Assembly: GCA_964429355.1 (NCBI GenBank)
Contig: CAYSCH010000053.1
Span: 1-34,647, forward strand
From: JAAYAY01 sp964429355
Lineage (GTDB): Bacteria; Planctomycetota; Planctomycetia; Pirellulales; Thermoguttaceae
DNA: 34,647 nt
Reading direction: 5' to 3'
Made by a program: the position numbers and the translations under genes. The notes beneath the pieces were generated by a model. The model was not told where the DNA came from. It was given only the letters and a program-made list of their open reading frames with translations, and ran no database searches. Positions 18,166 to 26,186 of this stretch are shown here, piece after piece; the stretch's first letter is position 1, and each line of letters opens with the position of its first letter.

Positions 18166-18437
18166 TCGATTCCAATGCTGTCAGGTTTCTTCAGCGTATC
18201 GGATCGTTCCAGTCTCTGAAACGCCAGCATGACCGAACGCGCTCCCGGTTCGTCGTCCGCGGGCCGGACGGGTTCCCGGTTGCGGTTGAACGTGACCGCA
18301 TAGATGGAACTCCCGGTGGTATCGCGTGATTCCCAGATCGTCACGATCGCACTCTGCGAATTGATGGTCCAGCCCGCACTTCCTTCGGCAGCGGTTTCCG
18401 CCCGGCCTGCGGGCTGCTGTGCCTTCTTCTTTCCCAT
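18162..18437 (-). CDS. Small conserved-looking hypothetical protein
   Basis: This 91-residue protein starts MGKKKAQQPAG. It has a basic, disordered N-terminus and then a compact segment with alternating beta-type residues (TINSQSAIVTIWESRD, then SSIYAVTFNRNREPV). AAAAGGAA precedes the ATG. There is no signal, membrane segment or family I recognise. It lies 89 bp downstream of hemB on the same strand and may share its transcript. It converges with the discoidin/GH-like gene, and the two TAG stops overlap by 3 bp. Confidence 0.65.
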   Translation of the reverse strand: MGKKKAQQPAGRAETAAEGSAGWTINSQSAIVTIWESRDTTGSSIYAVTFNRNREPVRPADDEPGARSVMLAFQRLERSDTLKKPDSIGID

Positions 18438-18526
18438 CGCACCGATTCCTTTTCAGAACACGCCCCGTCGTCTTCAAACCCTTGACGGCAAGAGCGTCAG
18501 AATCCTATCAGGAACCCCGTTCTTTG

Positions 18527-19564
18527 TCAAAAATTCCCCATCTTTCCAGCCTGCTGCCACCTCGCCACATCCTTCGCCCAATAGCTCAGGATGATCTGGG
18601 CTCCAGCCCGCCGCATGGCGATCAGGCTCTCCATGGCAACGGTCCGCTCGTCGATCCAGCCTCGCTCGGCGGCCGCCTTGACCATGCTGTATTCACCCGA
18701 AACGTTGTAGGTGGCCAGCGGCACGCCGGGGTAGTTCTGGGCCACCGCGTAGACCACGTCGAGATAGGCCATCGCCGGCTTGACCATCACCAGATCCGCA
18801 CCTTCGGCCAGATCGAGCTCCACTTCCCGGAGGGCCTGGCCTACAACGCTGGCTGGGTCCATCTGGTAACTGCGGCGATCCCCGAACTTCGGAGCACTCT
18901 CGGCCGCCTCGCGAAAGGGGCCGTAGAACCCGCTCGCATATTTGGCCGCGTAGCTCATGATCGGGATGTCTTCGCAGCCGGCAGTATCGAGGGCGCCGCG
19001 GATTGCGCCGATCATCCCGTCCATCATTCCGCTCGGGGCGACCATGTCGGCCCCAGCCTTGGCATGAACGACGGCCTGCCGGGCGAGCATGTCGAGAGTC
19101 GCGTCGTTGTCGACGTCCGTCCGGCCCCGGCGCTCCACGAGCGCCCCGCAATGGCCGTGGTCGGTGAATTCGCAGAAGCACACGTCGGTGATCACCAGCA
19201 GTTCCGGCACGGCCTCCTTGAGACGGCGTACCGCTTGGCAGATGATTCCCGACTCGCTCGTGGCATCGCTCCCCTGAGAATCCTTTTCGGCCGGAATTCC
19301 GAAAAGGATCACCCCGCCGATACCCAACTCGGCAATCTCTTTCCCCTCGGCCGGCAGCAGGTCGGGTGAAATCTGGTCATGCCCGGGCATGGCCTTGATT
19401 GGCTGACGCAGATTCTCCCCCGGCCGTATGAACAAGGGCAGAATCAGATTGGCCGGGCTGACCGTTACTCCGCGGACCAAGCTCCGCACCGCCGGTTGGT
19501 AACGAAGTCTTCGCATCCGTGTTGTAGGAAACCCACCGGGTACACCGCGACCTTCGAGAGCCAT
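18527..19564 (-). CDS. hemB: Delta-aminolevulinic acid dehydratase (porphobilinogen synthase)
   Basis: HemB condenses two 5-aminolevulinate molecules into porphobilinogen, the second common step of tetrapyrrole (heme) synthesis, in the cytosol. The two Schiff-base/catalytic lysines are in MSYAAKYASGFYGPF (Lys208) and VMVKPAMAYLD (Lys262). The three metal cysteines are in TDVCFCEFTDHGHCG (Cys129, 131, 139), so this is the zinc-dependent type. The family motif SAPKFGDRRSYQMDP is also present. Length from ATG 19564 is 345 residues, close to the usual 325-340. In-frame starts at 19600 and 19657 would lengthen it, and the true start is uncertain. A Ser/Thr kinase gene ends 141 bp upstream on the same strand. 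Confidence 0.95.
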   Translation of the reverse strand: MALEGRGVPGGFPTTRMRRLRYQPAVRSLVRGVTVSPANLILPLFIRPGENLRQPIKAMPGHDQISPDLLPAEGKEIAELGIGGVILFGIPAEKDSQGSDATSESGIICQAVRRLKEAVPELLVITDVCFCEFTDHGHCGALVERRGRTDVDNDATLDMLARQAVVHAKAGADMVAPSGMMDGMIGAIRGALDTAGCEDIPIMSYAAKYASGFYGPFREAAESAPKFGDRRSYQMDPASVVGQALREVELDLAEGADLVMVKPAMAYLDVVYAVAQNYPGVPLATYNVSGEYSMVKAAAERGWIDERTVAMESLIAMRRAGAQIILSYWAKDVARWQQAGKMGNF

Positions 19565-19705
19565 ATCCGCCTGTCCTTTCCTCTTCAACTGAGATCCCAT
19601 TTGTGTGCCCCTTGCGTCAGCTTGCTGGGAAGCAGTGCTTCCGTTCACAGGCCGCAATCAAGGAGATTGTTTCAGGTGTATGCGTTCAAGGCCGGGGGTG
19701 GCATA

Positions 19706-21634
19706 TCACTCCAACCCTTTGACCGGAACGTCATAGCCGAGTCCCTCTTTCGCCCTCTCGACGGCCGGGGCCGCCCAGGGTTTGTGGCCATAGAGCGTTA
19801 ACACGGCTTCTCGCATTTGCCGAGCACGGTCGGGGTCGACGTCCTCGAATTCGTCTGCCCGATCGAGCTGCAGTTCGATCAGGTGGAGGTCGTCGACCGT
19901 CGACCATTCCATCGTTCGGGTCATCTGCTTGACTCGCCGCCGCGCCAGTTCCAGGCATTTGCCCGTTGGGCCCGCCATGTCGAAGGGAGCGTCGGGATTC
20001 GTACGATTGTCGTAGAGCGCAATCATCGCCTCCAGCCGGAGCAAACCCAGTTCCGGATCCACCCTCGCGTAGTTCAAGGCCTCAAGGTAGGCTCGTTCGA
20101 TCGGCAGCAGGCGGTCTACATCGCCGCGCCCGGCTGTCTGACGCTCGAAACTGGTCTCAAGCCGGTCCAACTCCAGCGAGGTTTCGATCTCTCGAAGGTT
20201 TCCGCTGCGGGGATCTCCGGAATAACGCTCCAGAAATTCGCGGATCGCCGGCCTCACTGCCCGGTACGATTCGATCGACTTGTCCGCCGTCTTTTCCTGG
20301 ATCCGCTCATACAGCCGGTCCGCCGAAGGTGGTTGAAGCATGTACCAGACCGAAAGCCCGACGGCTCCGATCGCGGCCGCCAGAATCCACGTCTGCCAGG
20401 AGATCCAAGGTGGCGTTTCCGGTTCCTCATAGACCTGGTCGAGTTCCGTATCGTCAACCGTCGTGAACTGCCTTTGCTGGATCCCCGGCTGGGTGCTCAC
20501 GGCCAGTTCGCCCTGCTCGACGGGGTTCACCAGGGTCGGTTCGGATGCGGGGTCCAGTGCCAGCGATCCCGCCGCCCGGGTCGGGCGCGTCGCGTCGGGT
20601 GCTTCGCCCAGAGGCTCCCCGTGAGCTTTGACATTGCCAGAGGGTCTGGACGTGTTTCCGAGCGTCGGGGCAAACGCGAACTGGCGATCCTCGTCTGTCA
20701 AAACAACGCTTGTCTGCGATGCCGTACCCGTTTTCGGTTGGACTGCCAGTCCATAGACCATCGCGGCAAGCCGTCTGGCAAGGATTGTTGCGTTACGAAT
20801 CCGGTTGGCTGGTTCCTTGGCAAGCAACTCTTGGAGGATCACTTCAAACTCGGCGGGAACGTCGCCGGCGTAGCGGCGGACCGGAAGCGGAATCTCGGTC
20901 CGCTGCTTCCGCAGCATCTCGACAAACGATTCGGCCACCAGCGGCGGACGACCGGCCAGGAGCGTGTAGAGGACGCAGCCGAGGCTATAGAGGTCCGCTT
21001 GGGGCCCGACCGGCCGGGCATCGGCCTGTTCCGGGGCCATGTAGTCCGCCGTTCCTAGAACGTTGCCCGCCGCCGTCAGTTGAGCCTGCCCGAACAGCTT
21101 GGCGATCCCGAAATCGGATAGCTTGACGGTTCCCGTTCCATCCAGCAGGAGATTGGCCGGCTTGATGTCGCGGTGGACAATCCCGCGATCGTGGGCATGT
21201 TTGAGCGCCGTGCAGACGGCGATGCCAATATCGGCGGCTTCCGTCCAGTTAAAGCGGCGCCCGGCCACCATCTCCTGCTCCAGGTTCCGCCCGTCAACAT
21301 ATTCCATCGAGAAGAACAGGCGTCCATCCTGTTCACCGAACCCGATCAGCCGGACGATGTGAGGGTGCTTCAGCTTGCGAAGTGTCTCGATCTCTCCCTC
21401 AAATCGCTGGCGCAGCCCCTCGTGGCACGCAAATGCGGCCGCCAGGACCTTAATGGCTACTGTTTCTCCCGTTTCTATATGGGCTCCCTGATAGACCACT
21501 CCCATCCCGCCACGGCCGAGGGTCCGCAGAATGCGGTACGGTCCCATCTGCTCCGGCTGCGGTTCGTGGTCCGATTTTGCCATGGCAAGGCTCGAAGGGT
21601 AGACGTGTATCGACGGATTCCCGCTACCTTTCAT
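19706..21634 (-). CDS. Membrane Ser/Thr protein kinase (PknB-like)
   Basis: The predicted protein has 642 residues; ATG 21634 is chosen for its AGGG site at good spacing, with alternatives at 21583 and 21706. The Hanks-type kinase domain spans about 33-292. It has glycine loop LGRGGMGVVY, VAIK (Lys62), IVHRDIKPANLL (Asp156), LSDFGIAKL (DFG 174-176) and YMAPEQ, so all catalytic residues are present. An acidic, Pro/Thr-rich linker follows. One transmembrane helix lies at about 412-433 (WILAAAIGAVGLSVWYML). The external helical region of about 210 residues is unrecognised and could sense a signal. No PASTA domains are seen. It is divergent from truB, about 100 bp away, and upstream of hemB. Confidence 0.92.
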   Translation of the reverse strand: MKGSGNPSIHVYPSSLAMAKSDHEPQPEQMGPYRILRTLGRGGMGVVYQGAHIETGETVAIKVLAAAFACHEGLRQRFEGEIETLRKLKHPHIVRLIGFGEQDGRLFFSMEYVDGRNLEQEMVAGRRFNWTEAADIGIAVCTALKHAHDRGIVHRDIKPANLLLDGTGTVKLSDFGIAKLFGQAQLTAAGNVLGTADYMAPEQADARPVGPQADLYSLGCVLYTLLAGRPPLVAESFVEMLRKQRTEIPLPVRRYAGDVPAEFEVILQELLAKEPANRIRNATILARRLAAMVYGLAVQPKTGTASQTSVVLTDEDRQFAFAPTLGNTSRPSGNVKAHGEPLGEAPDATRPTRAAGSLALDPASEPTLVNPVEQGELAVSTQPGIQQRQFTTVDDTELDQVYEEPETPPWISWQTWILAAAIGAVGLSVWYMLQPPSADRLYERIQEKTADKSIESYRAVRPAIREFLERYSGDPRSGNLREIETSLELDRLETSFERQTAGRGDVDRLLPIERAYLEALNYARVDPELGLLRLEAMIALYDNRTNPDAPFDMAGPTGKCLELARRRVKQMTRTMEWSTVDDLHLIELQLDRADEFEDVDPDRARQMREAVLTLYGHKPWAAPAVERAKEGLGYDVPVKGLE

Positions 21635-21733
21635 GGTAACGCCCTGCAGCGAGGGCCACCAGTCACCCACCAGAACTACCCCCGGCTGACGACACTTGGT
21701 GAACACCAGCAGTCTGGTACATTGAGGGCTGTA

Positions 21734-22669
21734 ATGTCATGGGCTGCAGCGGGGTCGGTCAACATTCTGACAGGCAGGTTCGAAGTGAGCACGGGCGGCG
21801 GAGTTCTCAATCTCAACAAACCGGCTGGGGTGACGTCACGGGATGTAGTCAACACAATCCAGCGTCTCGCCGGGCGGAAGACGAAGGTCGGCCACGCCGG
21901 CACACTGGACCCAATGGCCCGCGGGGTGCTCCTCACCGCTGTCGGGCCGGCTACACGCCTGATCCCTTGCGTGCAACAGATGCCCAAGACGTATCGGGCT
22001 GAATTCGTGCTCGGCTGTTACAGCGACACGGAGGACACCGATGGCAACATCGCTTCCCTCGATTCGCCCTCAGTGCCAACAAGAGAGGCGATCCGAGATG
22101 CCCTCCCCCGGTTCACGGGCAAAATCCTCCAGCACCCGCCGGCCTTCTCCGCCCTCAAGATCAACGGCCGCCGGGCCTACGACCTGGCACGCAACGGAGA
22201 GCACGTGGAACTCGCCCCTCGCGAGATCGTTGTCTATCGACTCGCACTGGATGAGTACGACTATCCGAAGGTGAGGCTTACGATCGAGTGCGGCAGCGGT
22301 ACTTACGTGCGATCGCTCGGCCGCGACCTGGCCGAATCGCTGGGTACAGCGGCCGTCATGTCTGCCCTGGAGCGAACGGCCATCGGACCGTTCCATGTCG
22401 AGGATTCGATCGCTCCGAACTCCCTTACTCCCGACAACTGGCTGGACGCGTTGCTCTCGCCGGTCCTGGCCGTCTCCCATCTTGCGAGACTCACATTGGA
22501 TGACCAGGCCGTTCGGCGAATCCAGAATGGTCAGACGATTCCCCGGCCGCCAGGCATTGACCCGCTGGCCGAAACCGTTGCCGTCGACCAGGCCGGCCGC
22601 ATGATCGGCATTCTCACAGGGCGAGGCCCGGATCACCTCAAGGCGAAACGCAACTTTCCAACGGATTAG
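21734..22669 (+). CDS. truB: tRNA pseudouridine(55) synthase TruB
   Basis: TruB converts uridine 55 in the T-loop of tRNAs to pseudouridine. The N-terminus has LNLNKPAGVTSRDVV, and the catalytic motif is GHAGTLDPMARGVL with Asp59 as nucleophile. Later motifs include YRAEFVLG, QHPPAFSALKINGRRAYDLAR, CGSGTYVRSLGRDL and LERTAIGPF. Length is 311 residues from ATG 21734, which follows GAGGG at good spacing. A GTG at 21785 with AGG is a possible alternative giving 294 residues. The usual neighbours infB and rbfA are absent. ftsK follows on the same strand after 276 bp in which I see no gene. Confidence 0.95.
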   Translation: MSWAAAGSVNILTGRFEVSTGGGVLNLNKPAGVTSRDVVNTIQRLAGRKTKVGHAGTLDPMARGVLLTAVGPATRLIPCVQQMPKTYRAEFVLGCYSDTEDTDGNIASLDSPSVPTREAIRDALPRFTGKILQHPPAFSALKINGRRAYDLARNGEHVELAPREIVVYRLALDEYDYPKVRLTIECGSGTYVRSLGRDLAESLGTAAVMSALERTAIGPFHVEDSIAPNSLTPDNWLDALLSPVLAVSHLARLTLDDQAVRRIQNGQTIPRPPGIDPLAETVAVDQAGRMIGILTGRGPDHLKAKRNFPTD

Positions 22670-22945
22670 GGCACGGTCGCAACGATCGCTCCAATTGTAC
22701 CGGCCCATTTCCGCCCTTTCTCCCCAAGACGGCGGGTCCTGTCATGCCGGCTGTAGCTGGTCTGCGGGTCGCTCGCGTCACTCCTGGCAGGCAAGCAACA
22801 TGGGCGCTGGGCCGGCGGCTGTTCCCAGTGCTCGCCGCCGACCGATTTCATGGATGAGTCCATGTACCAGGTCACGGATGCGCCTGGGCGGCCAAGATGC
22901 AGGAAGCTGCAACCAACCGATGGCCGGGAACCGAAGCGCATAACG

Positions 22946-25678
22946 ATGTTTGACGAACGCGACCTGAAAATCGATCTGCTCGCCCTCGGGCTGCTCGCCC
23001 TGACGGTCTTCCTTGCCGCCGGGCTGTTCAGCTTCGACCCCGCCGATCCGCCTACCGATCTGGTCTATCCCCCCTCGGAAACAACGGCCAATCTCTGTGG
23101 GCAGTCGGGCGCCTTGGTCAGCCATGTTCTGCTGACCGGCTTGGGACTGGGAGCCTATTTCGTTCTCGCTTCCTTTGCCTTTCTGACCGCGGTCCTGCTG
23201 GCGCGATACACCGTCACCGACCCGCTCCTCCGCCTGGTCGGCTGGCTCCTGGCCCTCACCGGCGTCTGCACCTTGGCACAGCTTGCGATCCCCGATGTGA
23301 TGCCGGGGCCAGTAATCGGCTCCGGCGGCTACCTGGGCGCTGTCGGCCGGGGATTGCTTGAGATGCACTTCGCCAGCGTCGGCGCCTATATCCTGGTGAT
23401 CACCTCGATCTTCGTCGGGTTGTTTCTTGCCACCGACTATGTGCTCCTCCGCATGCTCGTGTGGTTTGTCGTCATCCCCATCTGGAAATCGCTGCAACCG
23501 GTGCTCTGGGCAGGGCGTGCTGCCACGCGAACGGTCGGTTCGCGGCGAGCCGGGGTCGAGGACCAGTGCGAAGACGATTACCTCGAACAGGAAATCGACG
23601 AAGATGAATTCGATACGGAGGACGGCCCAGCCGTCGTTAAACCCGGTCAGAGCAATGAAAGCGAGCCCGAGGAACCGGCAGTTGCCGCGACCGACGACAC
23701 CGATGGGCGTCTCGACGAGCAACAGGAGGATGCGGAACAGCCCGTCGAGGCCGGTGGGCTCATGTCGGCATTGCGAATCCGCAAGCCACGCAGGTCGAAA
23801 CGAGACGAGATGATCGACGAAATCGAGGCGGCCGCCAACTCGGATGGCGCGGCCGACTACGAACTACCTTCGATCGATCTGCTGCTCGAAAGCGAACCCT
23901 TCAACTTCGAAGACCATGAGAAAGAGGTCCGCCGGCAGGCCAAACTGCTCGAGAAAACGTTCGCCAATTTCGGCTTCAACGTACGCGTCGTGGAGATCCA
24001 GACCGGGCCCGTCATCTCCCAGTTCGAAGTCGAGCTCGAGGCCGGCTTGCGACTCAGTAAGATCACCGGATTGGCCGACGACCTCGCGATCGCCCTGCGC
24101 GTACCAAGCGTACGCATCGTGGCTCCGATTCCGGGCAAGAATACGGTCGGCATCGAAGTCCCCAACACAGAACGCCAACTTGTGCGGCTGCGAGAGGTGA
24201 TCGAGGAGACCGACGGCAAAGCTCAGGCCATGCGGATCCCGATCTTCCTGGGAAAAGACGTGTCCGGCAACTCGCTTGCCGTCGACCTGGCTACCCTGCC
24301 TCACTTGCTGATTGCCGGCCGAACAGGCACGGGCAAGAGTGTCTGCCTCAACTCGATCATCGTCTCCATCCTCATGGCCCGGCGCCCGGACGAGGTCCGC
24401 ATGCTTCTGATCGACCCCAAAATGGTCGAGCTGAGCCCCTACAAAAAGATCCCCCATCTGATGCATCCGGTCGTGACCGACATGCGCAAGGCCGAGGCCA
24501 TTCTCGCCTGGGCCGTGGAAAAGATGGAGGAACGTTACCAGTTGCTCGCCCGGGCGGGGGTCCGGCATCTGAGTGTCTACAACCAACTGGGTGAAGAAGA
24601 ACTCCGCGACCGGATCGATCCGGAGTCCGACGAAGAGTGGCAAGAGATCCCCAAGCACATGCCCTACATCGTCATTGTCGCCGACGAAATGGCCGACTTG
24701 ATGATGACCTCCGCCAAAGAAGTCGAGACCCACATCATCCGTCTGGCCCAGAAGAGCCGTGCCGTCGGCATCCATCTTGTTCTGGCTACGCAGAAGCCGA
24801 CCGTCGACGTGATCACCGGCCTGATCAAGTCGAACTTGCCCGCCCGAATTGCCTTCGAGGTCTCCAGCCGTACCGACAGCCGCGTCGTCCTCGACGAGAT
24901 GGGAGCCGACAAGCTGCTCGGCAACGGGGATATGCTCTTCCTGCGACCTGGCACCAGCGCCCTGATTCGCGGCCAGGGCACCTACCTGAGCGACGATGAG
25001 ATCGGCAAAGTCATCGACGCCGTGGCCACGACCGAGCCGCAGTTCGTACGCGAACTCGTCCAGCTCAAGCTGGACGAAGGATCGGACGCGCCTACCCTGA
25101 CCAAACGCGACGATCTCTATGAAGGCGCCGTCGATATCGTCGTTCGCGAGGGACGGGGGAGCGTTTCGCTCCTTCAGCGCGCCCTCGGTATCGGCTACGG
25201 CCGTGCCGCCCGCCTCATCGACTATATGGAAGAAGATGGGATCGTCGGCCCGTACAACGGCAGCCAGGCTCGTGAAATCCTGCTGACGGTCGACGACTGG
25301 GATTCCATGCGCGGCGGCAGCGCCCCCTCCCTCACGTCCTCCTCGTCTACCAAACCGGCTCGGGCCAGCAAGATCACCTTGGGCTCCTCGAGCCCCGATT
25401 TCGTCGAGTCGGTAGAGGACGACGAAGACCACCAGCCCGGTTCAAAACCTGCCTGCGACGATGATGCCGCGAAAGAAGAGCCTGTCGATACCGATGAGGA
25501 AGAGGCTTGGGACGACGACCAATACGAGGAGGATGAAGAGGACTTCGCCGACGACGACTACGGTGAAGACCCCGAAGACGAACTGGACGAAGAGACGGAC
25601 GCCGAGGACCAAGACGCCGAAGAGTTTGACGGCGGGAAGACACGCAAGCCGCAGGGCTGGAAGGCCGAATCAGCGTAG
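22946..25678 (+). CDS. ftsK: DNA translocase FtsK/SpoIIIE
   Basis: FtsK pumps DNA at the division site to clear the terminus and align dif sites. From ATG 22946 it has 910 residues; starts at 22850 or 22862 would add up to 32. The N-terminus holds about four membrane helices (12-30, 55-87, 95-113, 145-180). An acidic linker (205-270) precedes the alpha/beta motor. Walker A is GRTGTGKS (458-465) and Walker B is VIVADE (576-581), with LATQKPTVDVITG next. The winged-helix gamma domain (about 722-782, IVVREGRGSVSLLQRALGIGYGRAARLIDYME in part) recognises polar DNA motifs. Unusually, the gamma domain is not terminal: about 128 further residues follow, of which 822-896 are almost wholly Asp/Glu. Confidence 0.95.
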   Translation: MFDERDLKIDLLALGLLALTVFLAAGLFSFDPADPPTDLVYPPSETTANLCGQSGALVSHVLLTGLGLGAYFVLASFAFLTAVLLARYTVTDPLLRLVGWLLALTGVCTLAQLAIPDVMPGPVIGSGGYLGAVGRGLLEMHFASVGAYILVITSIFVGLFLATDYVLLRMLVWFVVIPIWKSLQPVLWAGRAATRTVGSRRAGVEDQCEDDYLEQEIDEDEFDTEDGPAVVKPGQSNESEPEEPAVAATDDTDGRLDEQQEDAEQPVEAGGLMSALRIRKPRRSKRDEMIDEIEAAANSDGAADYELPSIDLLLESEPFNFEDHEKEVRRQAKLLEKTFANFGFNVRVVEIQTGPVISQFEVELEAGLRLSKITGLADDLAIALRVPSVRIVAPIPGKNTVGIEVPNTERQLVRLREVIEETDGKAQAMRIPIFLGKDVSGNSLAVDLATLPHLLIAGRTGTGKSVCLNSIIVSILMARRPDEVRMLLIDPKMVELSPYKKIPHLMHPVVTDMRKAEAILAWAVEKMEERYQLLARAGVRHLSVYNQLGEEELRDRIDPESDEEWQEIPKHMPYIVIVADEMADLMMTSAKEVETHIIRLAQKSRAVGIHLVLATQKPTVDVITGLIKSNLPARIAFEVSSRTDSRVVLDEMGADKLLGNGDMLFLRPGTSALIRGQGTYLSDDEIGKVIDAVATTEPQFVRELVQLKLDEGSDAPTLTKRDDLYEGAVDIVVREGRGSVSLLQRALGIGYGRAARLIDYMEEDGIVGPYNGSQAREILLTVDDWDSMRGGSAPSLTSSSSTKPARASKITLGSSSPDFVESVEDDEDHQPGSKPACDDDAAKEEPVDTDEEEAWDDDQYEEDEEDFADDDYGEDPEDELDEETDAEDQDAEEFDGGKTRKPQGWKAESA

Positions 25679-25701
25679 AGTGGACCTGCTTCCCATGGCG
25701 A

Positions 25702-25735
25702 TGTCCACGACGGCCCAAAAACGCCGTCGTGGACA
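25702..25735 (+). terminator. Perfect inverted repeat after ftsK, possible terminator
   Basis: A 13-bp perfect stem, TGTCCACGACGGC / GCCGTCGTGGACA, with loop CCAAAAAC, begins 24 bp after the ftsK stop. There is no T-tract after it, so it is not a canonical intrinsic terminator. It may stop transcription with Rho or stabilise the mRNA 3' end. Confidence 0.5.
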
Positions 25736-25922
25736 CCGTGGGAGGCTCCTCAATCGCGTCCCTCGAACTCGGGTCACCAGGCGTTGCCGTCCTTTCGTAT
25801 TCGCCAGCCCTGCCCTTACCCCCATGAATGAACCTCCCCGGGATGCAACTTGTCCACTTCTCGAAGCCATCACACTCCTACTGCTTCCTACTATTGGGGG
25901 ATGCCGAGGCTGCGGTTACGAG

Positions 25923-25951
25923 TTGACACAAAAACCGATCCCCCATATCCT
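25923..25951 (+). promoter_or_regulatory. Sigma70-like promoter of the cimA leader
   Basis: A perfect -35 TTGACA (25923-25928) and a -10 TATCCT (25946-25951, 4/6 match) are separated by 17 bp. Transcription would begin near 25958, about 34 bp before the leader peptide ATG. The placement between ftsK and the leader fits a promoter dedicated to cimA-valS. Confidence 0.6.
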
Positions 25952-25991
25952 GAACTCTTTAACTGTCTGCCCCCAAACATCCCCCTTCGGC

Positions 25992-26090
25992 ATGGCCCCC
26001 ATTGTTCCCCTCGCAATACGGCCTCTTCGTGACGCCGCCCCGCGTGGAGCGGGTGTCATCATCGTCGCGATTGCGGGCCGAGGGCCGTAG
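25992..26090 (+). CDS. Branched-chain leader peptide of cimA attenuator
   Basis: This 32-codon frame (ATG 25992, TAG 26088-26090) encodes a peptide ending GVIIVAIAGRGP. Ten residues are Ile, Val or Leu, with the run GTC ATC ATC GTC GCG ATT at 26055-26072. It begins about 34 bp after the predicted transcription start. No strong Shine-Dalgarno is visible, which lowers certainty, although leaderless or weak initiation is possible. The final codons (GGC CGA GGG) form part of a sequence complementary to the 5' arm of the following terminator. The arrangement matches the leader peptides of ilv/leu attenuators in other bacteria; its function here is inferred. Confidence 0.6.
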   Translation: MAPIVPLAIRPLRDAAPRGAGVIIVAIAGRGP

Positions 26091-26135
26091 GGGCTTCGAC
26101 CGGACCAGAACTGATCCATGACAGCCCTGAGGCCC
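26075..26135 (+). promoter_or_regulatory. Predicted antiterminator of the cimA attenuator
   Basis: GGGCCGAGGGC (26075-26085) can pair with GCCCTGAGGCCC (26124-26135): five pairs GGGCC/GGCCC, a small internal loop, then five pairs AGGGC/GCCCT. This sequesters the terminator 5' arm. The upstream strand overlaps the last leader codons just 3' of the Val/Ile run. A ribosome stalled there leaves it free, while one at the stop codon covers it. CCCTCG (26008-26013) could pair with CGAGGG (26079-26084) as a competing structure. Confidence 0.55.
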
Positions 26136-26157
26136 AATCCGGCCTGAGGGTTTTTTT
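26125..26157 (+). terminator. Rho-independent terminator/attenuator upstream of cimA
   Basis: The stem pairs CCCTGAGGCC (26125-26134) with GGCCTGAGGG (26141-26150), with one central G-G mismatch and a CAATCC loop. Seven Ts (26151-26157) follow at once. It ends 29 bp before the cimA ATG and 447 bp or more after ftsK, so it reads as an attenuator of cimA rather than the ftsK terminator. Confidence 0.75.
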
Positions 26158-26186
26158 GTTTCTGACGGTTTCAGAAAAGGGAATCA

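Noticed and set aside
21173..21733. Upstream in-frame extension of truB
   Set aside because: It is antisense to the kinase domain and lacks TruB homology; ATG 21734 with GAGGG is the sensible start.
25461..25991. Open frame upstream of and in frame with the leader peptide
   Set aside because: Its first part overlaps ftsK out of frame and is Lys/Arg/Thr-rich; only the part after ATG 25992, downstream of the promoter, is credible.
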